This document shows positions 17,609 to 25,936 of a stretch of DNA of 64,000 nucleotides, one piece after another. Location of the stretch: contig SOJZ01000028.1 in assembly GCA_004376295.1 (NCBI GenBank), forward strand, positions 23,491 to 87,490, written 5' to 3'. Made by a program: the position numbers and the translations under genes. The stretch's first letter is position 1. The number at the start of each line of letters is the position of its first letter. A model generated the notes under the pieces. That model was not told the origin of the DNA and searched no databases. It saw only the letters and a list, made by a program, of their open reading frames with translations. Source of the stretch: Candidatus Bathyarchaeota archaeon (GTDB lineage Archaea > Thermoproteota > Bathyarchaeia > Bathyarchaeales > Bathyarchaeaceae).

Positions 17609-18021
17609 CTGATAACTGGCCTGACGAGGAAGGCTTCATAAGTGAAGGCGAGATCGTCTCGCTTTTGAAAGCAACAGCAACCATAACCAAAGGCACCTAC
17701 GTGCGACTAACAGGAGACTTGGAAGTTCAGCCAGCAGTACTCGATAGTGATCCGATCGGCGTGGCTTTAAAGGACGCTTCTAGCGGTGAAAAAGTGTCAG
17801 TCTGCCTTCACGGAGTCTGCAAGGTTAAGGCTGGTGCAGCGATCACTCGGGGAAAGGCTGTGAAGAGCGACGCCAGCGGCAGAGCCATCGAGTTGAGCGA
17901 TCAGGCTGTGGATGAGGCTGGAGTAGCGACGTACACGATTTACTATGGCAGAAAGGCGGGGATAGCGTTGCAGGCAGCAGCGGCAGCGGACGACTGGATA
18001 TTGATTTTCGTATGTAAGTAA
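17605..18021 (+). CDS. Capsid decoration/cement protein (DUF2190-like)
   Basis: The 138-residue protein lies between the scaffold and the major capsid protein, as decoration proteins usually do. It is a beta-rich sequence with repeated KATATITKGTYVRL and VKAGAAITRGKAVKSD segments, which match the small-barrel pattern of DUF2190 capsid-stabilising proteins. Start GTG 17605 overlaps the previous TGA, so it is translationally coupled. Confidence 0.65.
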   Translation: MTDNWPDEEGFISEGEIVSLLKATATITKGTYVRLTGDLEVQPAVLDSDPIGVALKDASSGEKVSVCLHGVCKVKAGAAITRGKAVKSDASGRAIELSDQAVDEAGVATYTIYYGRKAGIALQAAAAADDWILIFVCK

Positions 18022-18031
18022 GGTGATCATG

Positions 18032-19006
18032 ATGAGTCCAAGAAGAATCGGAAGAGTTTTTGTTCCAAGCGGGAAGAGAACCAATTTAGCGGTTGAACGT
18101 CTTGAACAACATCTCCACACAAGTTTCAGCGGTAAAACTGTGGATCAGCTTTATCGAGAGCTACAGCAGAAGATGATTCCTGTATTGACGGGTCGAGACC
18201 CACATCTCAGACGAACCTTACTCAGCGACAGTAGCCAAGCAGTTGCAAAAGTCTTAGATATTGTGTGGGAAGCTGCAAAGCCTAACTTAATCGGCAGAGA
18301 GCTTGTCACGGTGATGGCTAAGGATGAGCCTAGCATAAAGATTCCAAGAGCTAAACTAAGCAAAGCCTACGAGGTTGCTGAAGGTGCCGAGATTCCGATT
18401 GGCACAGAAGACTATGACAGCGTGACTTTGACGCCTAAGAAATACGGGGTTCGCCCCTTGATCAGCCGTGAAATGGTGGAGGATGCTGAATGGGACGTTA
18501 TCCAATATCAGCTTGCGGAAGCAGGCCGTGCCATGGCAGACCTTGAAACCGAGAAAATCATAACCAAGATGATCAGTGACGCGGGAAACAGTGCTGCAGC
18601 AGCAACATCGGGGACCCTTGCGTATGCTGATATTGTCGACATGATTAACCTGATCATGACAGACGATTTCGCCCCAGATGTCATGGCAGTTCACCCCAGT
18701 GAGTTTGCAGATCTGTTGAAGGACACGGCTATTCAGAAAGCGATGGAGTGGGGCGGTCCAGCAGTTGCTCCGACAGGAAAAATCGCAGGTCTGCTTGGCA
18801 TGCGCGTCTTAATCTCAACAAAAGTCACAAGTGGCACAGTGTTGGTTGTTGACAGCAAACATGCCAGTGTCCTATTCATAAGAAGGGACATCACAGCTGA
18901 GGAATATGAGGATCCGGTAAAAGACTTGGCTGGCGTTGCCATCACAGCTCGATGGATCTACAATACAATGCGGGCTAACGCTATCGGTAAAATCACCGGT
19001 GCCTAG
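18032..19006 (+). CDS. Major capsid protein, HK97 fold
   Basis: About 324 residues. After an N-terminal helical arm (to about residue 90) the chain has ELVTVMAKDEPSIKIPRAKL, the start of the E-loop/P-domain, then the long spine helix region VEDAEWDVIQYQLAEAG. An A-domain stretch DIVDMINLIMTDDFAPDVMAVHP is followed by LLGMRVLISTKVTSGTVLVVD. This succession is characteristic of HK97-type major capsid proteins of tailed viruses and archaeal relatives. I use ATG 18032, with AAGGTGA just upstream; ATG 18029 and GTG 18023 are alternatives. Confidence 0.8.
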   Translation: MSPRRIGRVFVPSGKRTNLAVERLEQHLHTSFSGKTVDQLYRELQQKMIPVLTGRDPHLRRTLLSDSSQAVAKVLDIVWEAAKPNLIGRELVTVMAKDEPSIKIPRAKLSKAYEVAEGAEIPIGTEDYDSVTLTPKKYGVRPLISREMVEDAEWDVIQYQLAEAGRAMADLETEKIITKMISDAGNSAAAATSGTLAYADIVDMINLIMTDDFAPDVMAVHPSEFADLLKDTAIQKAMEWGGPAVAPTGKIAGLLGMRVLISTKVTSGTVLVVDSKHASVLFIRRDITAEEYEDPVKDLAGVAITARWIYNTMRANAIGKITGA

Positions 19007-19044
19007 CCTTCTTTCTCCCTTTTTTATGTAGAGGTGAACTAAAG

Positions 19045-19143
19045 TTGCCTAAAAAGAAAGTCTTGGACAACCTTGAGCTGATGGCTGAAATCGACAAAAT
19101 CAAAGAGCGCCTCGCTAAACTTGAGAAAAAAGCCAAACCTTAA
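19045..19143 (+). CDS. Very small coiled-coil protein after the capsid gene
   Basis: A 32-residue frame (TTG start, AGAGGTGA 10 bases upstream) follows the capsid gene by 38 bases. It encodes a single amphipathic, Lys/Glu-rich helix (EIDKIKERLAKLEKKAKP). The good ribosome-binding site supports translation; the function is unknown. Confidence 0.4.
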   Translation: MPKKKVLDNLELMAEIDKIKERLAKLEKKAKP

Positions 19144-19247
19144 CACTGTCAACATATCAGGCTGGCGAAATGCACATTCTTTACGTTTGCCACGGCCATT
19201 TGCCGCCCCTGCTATAGCAAATAGAAGCCAGTCGAGGTTAGTTTAGA

Positions 19248-19460
19248 ATGAGCATCGACGAAGAGAAGAGACAACTACAGACAAGAATTAAGATCGAGGG
19301 AACGGTTGACAGGAAAGTTTTTGAAAACTTTAAGCACGTATTAATGTTGGAAACTGAGAAGGCAGAAGCCGAGGACAGAGCTGAGCCTAGTGTCAGCCAC
19401 GTATTAGAAATGCTGTTAAGAAAAGGCATCAAAACATACTATAACAGTAGGAAAACTTGA
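19248..19460 (+). CDS. Small helical protein, possibly ribbon-helix-helix-like
   Basis: The 70-residue product starts MSIDEEKRQLQTRIKI and continues with a beta-like segment and two helices (KVFENFKHVLMLE, SVSHVLEMLLRKGIKTYY). That order would suit a ribbon-helix-helix DNA-binding protein, but no key motif settles it. It lies between the capsid gene and the epimerase cargo. A second copy of nothing similar is seen in the window. Confidence 0.4.
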   Translation: MSIDEEKRQLQTRIKIEGTVDRKVFENFKHVLMLETEKAEAEDRAEPSVSHVLEMLLRKGIKTYYNSRKT

Positions 19461-19589
19461 ATTTACCATCATCAGGAGAAGTAAAACGTCTTGTCATGTT
19501 ATGTATGCTTGCGTACACATTAGGCTCATTTCAAAGTTTTTCATCGATTTGCGAGCATCTAGCTAGACAATTTCAGTAAAAACAAGAGC

Positions 19590-20564
19590 TTATTTCTCCT
19601 TCATGATTGTTTGTACTGCTAGTCTTACTGCCTGTTCGCTGTTGAATTTTGGCTTCCACCCAGCCTCCAACAGCTTCTCTATCGAAAGATGCATTATTTT
19701 CACGTCTCCTCGCCAGCCACGACCACCATCAACCCCACCCGTGAAAACAAACTTCACGTCACGAAGACCCATCTCTTCAACCACAATTTCGCCAATTCTG
19801 CCAACGGTAACTTGATCGTCAGAACCCACATTGAAAATCTCAACTCGTTCCTTACTCTCCAAGAATCTAAGAGTCAAACGAAGAACAGCCTCTATGCAGT
19901 CATCAATCCACAGATAAGACTTCTTCTGAGTCCCATCTCCCAAAATCTCCAACCACATGGGATCAGCACGAAGCTTCTCGATGAAGTCCACTATGACGCC
20001 GCGACCACTACGAGGACCAACCACGTTGGCAAACCGCAAAATCAAAGCCCGAAGCCCAAAGGTCCACGCGTAACTACAAGCCAAACCCTCACACCCAAGC
20101 TTGGAAGCACCGTACGTAGAAATGGGAACCAAAGGCCCATAGCTCTCAGGCGTAGGCAAAACAGACGCCTCACCGTAAACAGTAGAAGTAGAAGCAAACA
20201 CCAGAGTCTTAGCAGTTTCACTCCTTCTCATAGCCCCCAAAACATTAAACGAACAAACCAAGTTCTCCTGAAAATGAACGGAAGGATCTGTCGCGCCCAC
20301 ACGAACCTCAGGATTCGCAGCAAAATGAAAAACAACCCCAACCCCTGCAACCGCATCATCAGCAACCCCAGCGTCCTTCAAATCACCTTGAATAAACTTG
20401 AAACGTGTGTTATCTAACCATCGCCTGATATTATTCAGGCTACCGACAGTCAAGTTGTCAATAACTGCTACGTCCCACCCTTCTCTCATTAGACGATCTA
20501 CAAGATGGCTTCCAATGAACCCTGTGCCACCAGTAACCAAAGCCTTACGATGCACAGAATTCAT
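19590..20564 (-). CDS. NDP-sugar epimerase, GalE-like (cargo gene)
   Basis: The 324-residue extended SDR enzyme has [26 protein letters not shown] and YGASK (Tyr/Lys catalytic pair about residues 150-154), and [13 protein letters not shown]. It is a complete gene on the opposite strand to the surrounding structural genes. It interrupts the usual capsid-to-connector order together with the GT2 gene. It resembles archaeal UDP-glucose 4-epimerases more than the host-locus epimerase at 7652 does. As cargo it could supply a sugar donor for the adjacent glycosyltransferase. Confidence 0.8.
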   Translation of the reverse strand: MNSVHRKALVTGGTGFIGSHLVDRLMREGWDVAVIDNLTVGSLNNIRRWLDNTRFKFIQGDLKDAGVADDAVAGVGVVFHFAANPEVRVGATDPSVHFQENLVCSFNVLGAMRRSETAKTLVFASTSTVYGEASVLPTPESYGPLVPISTYGASKLGCEGLACSYAWTFGLRALILRFANVVGPRSGRGVIVDFIEKLRADPMWLEILGDGTQKKSYLWIDDCIEAVLRLTLRFLESKERVEIFNVGSDDQVTVGRIGEIVVEEMGLRDVKFVFTGGVDGGRGWRGDVKIMHLSIEKLLEAGWKPKFNSEQAVRLAVQTIMKEK

Positions 20565-20664
20565 GATGTCACCGTCAACTTAGGGTTTTTCCCTTACTTT
20601 TATGTCATTATCCTCTTAACCTGTTTCGTTATATTCGTTTGTGTTTCTGGGACTCCTCGGCAAG

Positions 20665-20676
20665 ACATGCATGCAT
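20665..20676. repeat. ATGCATGCAT-type palindrome between the two cargo genes
   Basis: ACATGCATGCAT lies between the divergent epimerase and GT2 genes. The same motif recurs just after the GT2 gene at 21750 and 21834. Confidence 0.6.
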
Positions 20677-20730
20677 TTTGTCCACGTTCCGTTTCCCCAA
20701 TAATTCGGAACCGCAAAAACAATTTAAACT

Positions 20731-21747
20731 TTGACCTTTATAACATCTAAGGTCAAGGTTATCAAATTGCCTGAAATAATCCCGATTGTGATAGTAAACT
20801 GGAATGCGGCTCGCCTTTTGAAGGAAGTCTGTCTGAAATCAATCGTCGGCATGGATGAACCCTTAAGGGTGAACGGAATCAAGGCTCGAGTTATTGTAAT
20901 TGATAATGGATCTTCTGACAATTCGTTCAGGGTAATCAACAACTTTACGAAAAGGCGTGACTCGAACATCAAATTTGAGGCAATATGGCAAGCTGATGAT
21001 CTAGGATTTGTCAGGTCAACCAATTTAGGAATTAAGCTTGCATTTGAGGACCCCGCAGTCAATTTTGTTGCTACCCTAAATCCTGACACAAAGGTTCATC
21101 CAGATTGGTTAGTGAATCTTGTTCAACGTACAAAAGAAACCAAAAAGAAAGAGAAAATCGGGATGTTCGCTTCAGAGATCGACATCTTGGAAGTTCCCAA
21201 ACATGGAATCCCCAAAACTACAGATGAACCTTTCAATTATGGGCATTCCTATCATCAAGATGGAGCTTGTTACGATGTCGGGTTCGGTGGGTTTAAGGTT
21301 GATCAAGAAAAAAGGTTTTGTCATTGCCACGCTGGAGCCTTACTCAAAAGAGAGATGCTTGAAGAATGCGGACTCATAGACGAAGTCTATTTTGGATGGT
21401 ACGATTGCCCGAATCTAGGATGGAAGGCTCGACTGAAAGGGTGGAAATTTGAGTTAGTTGAAGGAGCTAAAATGTGGCACAGAAAGTCAGAAGCGAGGCG
21501 ACGCCCAGAAATTAGAGGAATTGTTGAAAGAAATCGAATACTGACTATTTTAAGATTTATGCCTCTTGATAAACAGCCGTTGGCCATAGGAGAATATTTG
21601 AATGGATTCAGACGTGATGGTACAAACTATAATGAGAAAATGCATGCAATCAAGGAAGCCAAAAAGCTCTTTAGAGGTCAGTATCCAGCAGATCCTATTG
21701 TACGCAGTAACATTTATGATACTTACTGCCGTCCTCCAAGGGAATGA
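20731..21747 (+). CDS. GT2 family glycosyltransferase, rhamnosyltransferase-like (cargo gene)
   Basis: The product has IPIVIVNWNAARLL, VIVIDNGSSDNS and FVATLNPDTKVHPDW (DXD-type, about residue 115), then HCHAGALLKREMLEECGLIDE. This is the arrangement of WbbL/rhamnosyltransferase-like GT2 enzymes. TTG 20731 gives 338 residues; TTG 20767 is an equally credible start because a TATA-like CTTTATAAC lies at 20735-20743. ATGCATGCAT motifs sit on both sides. It is probably a glycan-modifying moron gene of the virus, acting on host surface or virion glycans. Confidence 0.75.
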   Translation: MTFITSKVKVIKLPEIIPIVIVNWNAARLLKEVCLKSIVGMDEPLRVNGIKARVIVIDNGSSDNSFRVINNFTKRRDSNIKFEAIWQADDLGFVRSTNLGIKLAFEDPAVNFVATLNPDTKVHPDWLVNLVQRTKETKKKEKIGMFASEIDILEVPKHGIPKTTDEPFNYGHSYHQDGACYDVGFGGFKVDQEKRFCHCHAGALLKREMLEECGLIDEVYFGWYDCPNLGWKARLKGWKFELVEGAKMWHRKSEARRRPEIRGIVERNRILTILRFMPLDKQPLAIGEYLNGFRRDGTNYNEKMHAIKEAKKLFRGQYPADPIVRSNIYDTYCRPPRE

Positions 21748-22306
21748 AAATGCATGCATGGACTATAATGAAACTTCAATTCCAAAAAACAAGATTGCCC
21801 TTAGCTACAAAAACCTTATTAAGTAAACTAGTCTGCATGCATGGCAAAATGAATCGACCTGTAATCAATGAGCACATATTTGTGGTAGATGCACGCAGAC
21901 AAAACAGCCAAACCTGTCATGAGCACGCTGGATTTCCCCAGAATAGGTAGACTTTTGTTTGGTTGAGCTGAGCAAGACGTTTGAGCACTAGACTTGAGTG
22001 GTTTATGGATGCTTCCTTGAGCCATTTTTTATAGTCCTTTCTGGTGAAGTGAGTGTGCTCCCCAACGATTCTTCAGCTGTAAAGAAAGGAAAAATTTGCA
22101 AGAATTGACTTCACTTTATCGACTTTTCCTTTCAGCATCCGTTTGTTATATTCTGGAACAGAAAGCATAAACAGAATGTGTGCACGCGAAAACACGATGA
22201 AATGAAACTACTAGGCACCTTTTTTATCTATTTTATATATTTTCTCTATTTTATCCGACATGGTTTAAATTCCTGCTTATCGCACGCTTGTTTAGAGCGT
22301 GGCTGA
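21748..22306. other. 559-base non-coding stretch with promoter for the connector-tail operon
   Basis: Two ATGCATGCAT-type palindromes lie at 21750-21760 and 21834-21843. Short frames exist on both strands, but none has a convincing ribosome-binding site or protein character. The right end, 22200-22260, is very AT-rich and holds the promoter described separately. The stretch may be the scar of cargo insertion. Confidence 0.5.
22231..22241 (+). promoter_or_regulatory. TATA box of the connector-tail operon
   Basis: TTTTATATATT lies about 70 bases before ATG 22307, inside a T-rich stretch. It is the clearest archaeal promoter in front of the late operon. Confidence 0.5.
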
Positions 22307-22672
22307 ATGGCAAGTGTAACGCCTGAAGGTGTCCGCAACCGCATAAATCTCTCAAGTTCAGACATTGACGATCCGACAGTCACAGAATTTATCGTGGATG
22401 CTTGTGCCGAAGTTGAGATTGAAACGGGTCGGACCATTAATTATTCAAGTTGTCTGCAAGCTGAGGCCGCTGCTATCACTAATCTTGCGGCGATCTATTG
22501 CTTGGTTTACATAAGCGGTGGAGTTGCTTCTGGTCTAAGCTATAAAATTGGTTCTCTAAGTGTTTCTGAAGCAGGCAGTGGGCCCTCTCTGAGTGGAAAG
22601 GCTGATACCCTTTACCGAGAAGCTCAACGGTTGATTGAGAGGTTGCGCAAGCCATATCTCGGGAGGGTTTAA
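22307..22672 (+). CDS. Head-tail connector (gp6-like)
   Basis: The 121-residue helical protein begins with ASVTPEGVRNRINLSSSDIDDPTVTEFI and continues with an alpha-helical body ending YREAQRLIERLRKPYL. This is the layout of HK97 gp6/DNA-packaging-type connectors, where residues of a short N-terminal segment are followed by helices that form a ring under the portal. It starts the connector-tail operon and is followed at once by the head-closure gene. Confidence 0.65.
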   Translation: MASVTPEGVRNRINLSSSDIDDPTVTEFIVDACAEVEIETGRTINYSSCLQAEAAAITNLAAIYCLVYISGGVASGLSYKIGSLSVSEAGSGPSLSGKADTLYREAQRLIERLRKPYLGRV

Positions 22673-22673
22673 T

Positions 22674-23012
22674 ATGGGCTATTTTCCGCAGATTCTAAAC
22701 CAAGAAGGGGTAACGGTTACTTGGAAGAAAAGGCAGGAAGGAGCAGCTGACCCTGATACTGGAGATTTAGCTATAACTTGGGCGAACCAAGACATTAAGG
22801 CCATTGTGCAGCCAGCTCGAGCAGAAGAAATATTGTTTGAACCCGGTTATTCTGTGGCTGATTACATTCGCATTTTTGTGACTGCAAACATTCAGCATAA
22901 AGACCGTGTGGTTTGGCAGAATGATGAATGGGAGATTCTGCCTCCAGAATCGTATCATTTTCGTGGCAACTTGGAGTATCGGACAGCCTTGTGTAGGCGA
23001 GTGATAATATGA
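22674..23012 (+). CDS. Head-closure / head-tail adaptor protein
   Basis: About 112 residues, mainly beta. The chain GVTVTWKKRQEGAADPDTGDL, DIKAIVQPARAEEILFEPGYSVADYIRIF and DRVVWQNDEWEIL matches the small beta-barrel head-closure family (SPP1 gp16-like), in which the hole is plugged after packaging. The ATG at 22674 directly follows the preceding stop; GGGAGGG lies 6-12 bases upstream. It overlaps the next gene by four bases. Confidence 0.6.
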   Translation: MGYFPQILNQEGVTVTWKKRQEGAADPDTGDLAITWANQDIKAIVQPARAEEILFEPGYSVADYIRIFVTANIQHKDRVVWQNDEWEILPPESYHFRGNLEYRTALCRRVII

Positions 23013-23470
23013 GCATAGAGAACCCTAAAACTACACTTCTCACTCTAATCAAAGACAATATTTCCCTCAAGAAAGATGACAATGTTACGGCTGCAACTTG
23101 CCACGTCAGCCAAGAAGGTTTCAACTCTAAAGCATTCAAGAATTTTGATACTCAAGTTACTATCGATTTTGAGCCTGCTCGGAGCACTGTCCGACAGTTG
23201 GCCATTGGTGCTGGAAAAGTTCTGTATCAAGATTGTTATCGCATTACCAGTTGGGCAATTGACAAAACTGGAATAACAGGCAAAAAGATGCGGTGGAAAC
23301 TTCGCCGAGAAATAGAGCGCATCATAAGGTCTAATTGTAAGTCTCCTGGCGGAAACCTCAGTTATGTTGATTTAATTTCTCCATCTGAAAGTGAGGACCT
23401 GCAGTTTAGGCCTCCTTGGTGGGCTATCACTTGGTTTGTTATTACGCATCGGTTTGGAGGAACAACATAG
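23009..23470 (+). CDS. Neck/tail-terminator candidate
   Basis: The 153-residue product lies exactly where tailed viruses encode a tail terminator: after head closure and before the tail tube. It has a mixed alpha/beta pattern (TVRQLAIGAGKVLYQDCYRI, KMRWKLRREIERIIRSN) with a C-terminal strand WAITWFVITHRFGGT similar in style to terminator proteins. No motif proves it; the call rests on position and size. Confidence 0.45.
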   Translation: MSIENPKTTLLTLIKDNISLKKDDNVTAATCHVSQEGFNSKAFKNFDTQVTIDFEPARSTVRQLAIGAGKVLYQDCYRITSWAIDKTGITGKKMRWKLRREIERIIRSNCKSPGGNLSYVDLISPSESEDLQFRPPWWAITWFVITHRFGGTT

Positions 23471-23490
23471 AAAGGAGTTGAAAAAATAGA

Positions 23491-24321
23491 ATGTCAACAT
23501 CAGTATATGGCGCACATGAAGCAAAGCTATACTACATTGAAGAGACAACCTACGGTGAGACGCCGGCCCTGCCTGATATGCATGGAGTAGGATCTGTTAT
23601 AAGCGTTGACCCAGCGGTGAACCCAAGTAACGTTAAAGTGCGGGGAATAGGGTCCAGAGACCTACAGTTTATCAAGAAAGGCCTGAGACAAGTCAATCTG
23701 AGAATCCAATACAACCCATATGGCATAACCTTCCTAGATTACGTAATGACCCTCAAATCACTCAGCATAGAAGTTTACTATGAGAAAACAACTGGTATTA
23801 TCGATCTGCTGCACAAGGGCTGCAGGATAGATAGACTAACCGTGGAATGCTCAGTCGAAGACCTGCTGAAAGTGACTGCTGAACTTATAGGACAAAACGT
23901 GACCGTTGGAACCGCAAAGATCGGGAACACATACACTGATCACGAAGCAGCTGTGCTATTCTACGAAAGCTACGTGAAGAAGGGAGTAACGACGCTGGAA
24001 CGTGTGACTGACTTCAAGTTTGTTATCGCGAACAACTTGAAACGTGTTCCGGTGATCAGAAGTACAAATGGTTATCTGCTGAAGTATTTGCCTGAGAGAC
24101 ATCGAATGCTTTCAGGTGAAGTAACCTTTGACTTTGAGAGCAAGGAAGAGTTCGATGACATCATAAATGACACAGAGTTCAGCTTAGAGTTTGGCCTTGG
24201 AAGCACCAACAAAGCCGTATTTAGTAACTGCAAATGGGAGAACGTCAGCACACCAACACGCATCGAGGATCTAGTAGCTCTGAAAGCACCGTTTATTGCC
24301 AAAACCGTGGCGATCAGCTGA
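23491..24321 (+). CDS. Tail tube protein
   Basis: The 276-residue beta-rich protein begins STSVYGAHEAKLYYIEETTYG, a start typical of the tube-protein family of long-tailed viruses, and follows the neck genes. The central region with FDFESKEEFDDIINDTEFSLEFGLG resembles the second half of phage tail tube folds. AAAGGAG precedes the ATG. It is followed by the frameshifting chaperone pair, which is the usual order in siphoviruses. Confidence 0.65.
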   Translation: MSTSVYGAHEAKLYYIEETTYGETPALPDMHGVGSVISVDPAVNPSNVKVRGIGSRDLQFIKKGLRQVNLRIQYNPYGITFLDYVMTLKSLSIEVYYEKTTGIIDLLHKGCRIDRLTVECSVEDLLKVTAELIGQNVTVGTAKIGNTYTDHEAAVLFYESYVKKGVTTLERVTDFKFVIANNLKRVPVIRSTNGYLLKYLPERHRMLSGEVTFDFESKEEFDDIINDTEFSLEFGLGSTNKAVFSNCKWENVSTPTRIEDLVALKAPFIAKTVAIS

Positions 24322-24334
24322 GAGGTGGTTGAAA

Positions 24335-24670
24335 GTGAGAACAGAAACTATTGAGGTTGACGATCGATTCGGAGAGGAATACGCAGGGAAATATCGCCTT
24401 AAAGAAATTAGCTGGGCAAAGCGTTCGAGGATAATCCAGAAGCATACGAAGTATCATCCGATAACAGGGAATGTACTTCGCAGCGATTATGTGGCTATTC
24501 AAGCAGAGACGGTTATCGCGAGTTTGAAGGAGCAACCTAAGTCTAACCCGATTACATTGGAGAAGTTGCTGAGCGACGAAGACGGGATCCCAGTAGGTCT
24601 TGGCGAATTGTTGAGTAAGGCTGCTAATCGAGTCTGCGGCTTAACCGTGGAAGAGCAAAAAAACTGTTAA
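24335..24670 (+). CDS. Tail assembly chaperone, short form (gpG-like)
   Basis: The 111-residue product follows the tail tube gene and precedes the tape measure, where siphoviruses keep their tail chaperones. GTG 24335 has GAGAGGTGG upstream. The sequence opens RTETIEVDDRFGEEYAGKYRLKE and is mostly helical. Near its 3' end it carries the slippery heptamer A-AAA-AAC, directly before the TAA stop. A -1 slip there joins it to the next frame (24676-24873) to give a longer gpGT-like product. Confidence 0.65.
   Translation: MRTETIEVDDRFGEEYAGKYRLKEISWAKRSRIIQKHTKYHPITGNVLRSDYVAIQAETVIASLKEQPKSNPITLEKLLSDEDGIPVGLGELLSKAANRVCGLTVEEQKNC
24658..24664 (+). promoter_or_regulatory. Programmed -1 frameshift site (A-AAA-AAC)
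   Basis: In the zero frame the codons are CAA AAA AAC TGT TAA, so AAAAAAC sits in the canonical X-XXY-YYZ register. After a -1 slip the reading continues CTG TTA AGG GCG ATG AGA, directly into the frame of the following gene. The site is five bases before the zero-frame stop. Confidence 0.7.
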
Positions 24671-24675
24671 GGGCG

Positions 24676-24873
24676 ATGAGACGTGAAACTCCACATTCGA
24701 GCCTCACGAAATTCCGTTTATGCAAAGAGTTCGGCTGGACCCTGGAAGAACTTGAGCGTCAACCAGCTAAGACCATTGAGGAATTTCTTGTTATCCTTAA
24801 CGAGGTGGACCGGCAAACTAGGGAAGAGGTGGAGAAGGCTAAGCGTCAAAGCCCTCATGGAAGGAGATTCTAA
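24676..24873 (+). CDS. Tail assembly chaperone extension (gpT-like)
   Basis: The 65-residue frame is continuous with the -1 frame of the preceding gene: no stop lies between the slippery site and the ATG at 24676. It is therefore probably made as the C-terminal part of a fusion of about 175 residues and not independently. The content is helical and charged (KEFGWTLEELERQPAKTIEEFL). In siphoviruses the long form binds the tape measure while the tail tube polymerises. Confidence 0.6.
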   Translation: MRRETPHSSLTKFRLCKEFGWTLEELERQPAKTIEEFLVILNEVDRQTREEVEKAKRQSPHGRRF

Positions 24874-25244
24874 TGCCCTTCGCTGAATTGAACGTGCATA
24901 TTGATGGAATACCCGAGTTGCGTTCAAGACTCAATCAGTTAGATGAGGCCATGAAGGAGCATGTGCATTATGGCCTAGCTTTCGAAGGCGAGAAGATCGC
25001 AAATGTAGCCAGGGCATTATGCCCTGTTAAAACAGGATATCTGCGAAGCACAATTTTCGCCAAGATAGAAGACTGGATCCTAAAGGTGGGGGCTTCTGCT
25101 CATTACGCTGGTTACGTGGAGTTTGGAACCCGGTACATGAAAGCCCGTCGCTTCTTGAGTCGAGCTGTAGAATTGAGAATGCAGAGTCTAGTGAAGGTTG
25201 TTCATCGTGCTATTAGTTGGGCGATAAGGGAGGCTTCTGGATGA
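24873..25244 (+). CDS. HK97 gp10-like tail/neck protein
   Basis: The 123-residue protein contains CPVKTGYLRSTIFAKI and HYAGYVEFGTRYMKARRFL, the signature of the HK97 gp10 family. Those proteins act at the head-tail joint or tail completion. It is usually encoded before the tail tube; here it comes after the chaperones. It overlaps the previous gene by one base and the tape-measure start by four bases. Confidence 0.7.
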   Translation: MPFAELNVHIDGIPELRSRLNQLDEAMKEHVHYGLAFEGEKIANVARALCPVKTGYLRSTIFAKIEDWILKVGASAHYAGYVEFGTRYMKARRFLSRAVELRMQSLVKVVHRAISWAIREASG

Positions 25245-25936
25245 GTTTTCACGAAGTAGCCATATCTATTCGTGCAATCAATGAGGCTAGCCCTGAATTT
25301 CACAGAATCAGCGCCGACGTCTCGACGATGGCTGCTGAGGTCAGAGCTTCCGGTGCGGTGATGACTTCAAGTTTTGAAGCTGCAAGCGTTGAAGCGAGAA
25401 GTATGGGTGCTGAGGTCGTAGTGGCTGCAGAAGAGGTTTCCTTTAGTCTCAGTCATGCAGGTGAAGAAGCCGAAGAGATGGCTTCAAAAATCGAGCTTTC
25501 TGGAGCAGCTATGCGCGAGGCTACTCGGGACCTTACAACGTTGGGGATGGGTACAGTTGCTATTGGCCGTCTCGGTGAACAATTTGGCATTCTTAATAAG
25601 GAACAGTCAAATTGGATGACAACTCTGGGCATGTCGTTAACCGCTATAGGCGGCGTTGTCCGTGCAATCCAAGTTCTCAGCTCGGTTACATCCGTCGCTA
25701 CCGCAATTCAAAACGCCCTCAACATCAGCCATGCAACATTCCTCGCTCTAACCGGTGTTGGAATAGGTGTGATTATAGCGGCTGCAGCTGCTATGGCATA
25801 TTTTGCTTCTCAAATGAATGCTGCAACATCTTCTGTAGAGAGATATAACGCGGCTGCAGCGGAGACGCCTAGTTATACTCGGTCAATTCGGCGGGCTGGT
25901 GAGGAAGAGGAACTTAGAAGGCGGGGAATTGAATGA
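25241..25936 (+). CDS. Very short tape-measure protein
   Basis: The 231-residue product is Ala/Ser/Glu-rich and helical in its first half (ISADVSTMAAEVRASGAVM, AAEEVSFSLSHAGEEAEEM). It is followed by two hydrophobic stretches (SLTAIGGVVRAIQVLSSVTS, TGVGIGVIIAAAAAMAYF), a pattern of tape-measure proteins, and it lies directly after the tail chaperones. Tape-measure length sets tail length; this one is far shorter than the usual 500-2000 residues. Start ATG overlaps the preceding stop. Confidence 0.55.
   Translation: MSFHEVAISIRAINEASPEFHRISADVSTMAAEVRASGAVMTSSFEAASVEARSMGAEVVVAAEEVSFSLSHAGEEAEEMASKIELSGAAMREATRDLTTLGMGTVAIGRLGEQFGILNKEQSNWMTTLGMSLTAIGGVVRAIQVLSSVTSVATAIQNALNISHATFLALTGVGIGVIIAAAAAMAYFASQMNAATSSVERYNAAAAETPSYTRSIRRAGEEEELRRRGIE

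Noticed and set aside
19689..20417. A 242-residue open frame on the plus strand
   Set aside because: It lies wholly antisense to the epimerase gene, has no family character and reflects the codon bias of that gene.
21828..22025. A 65-residue minus-strand frame after the GT2 cargo
   Set aside because: No ribosome-binding site and an atypical residue mix; treated as non-coding.
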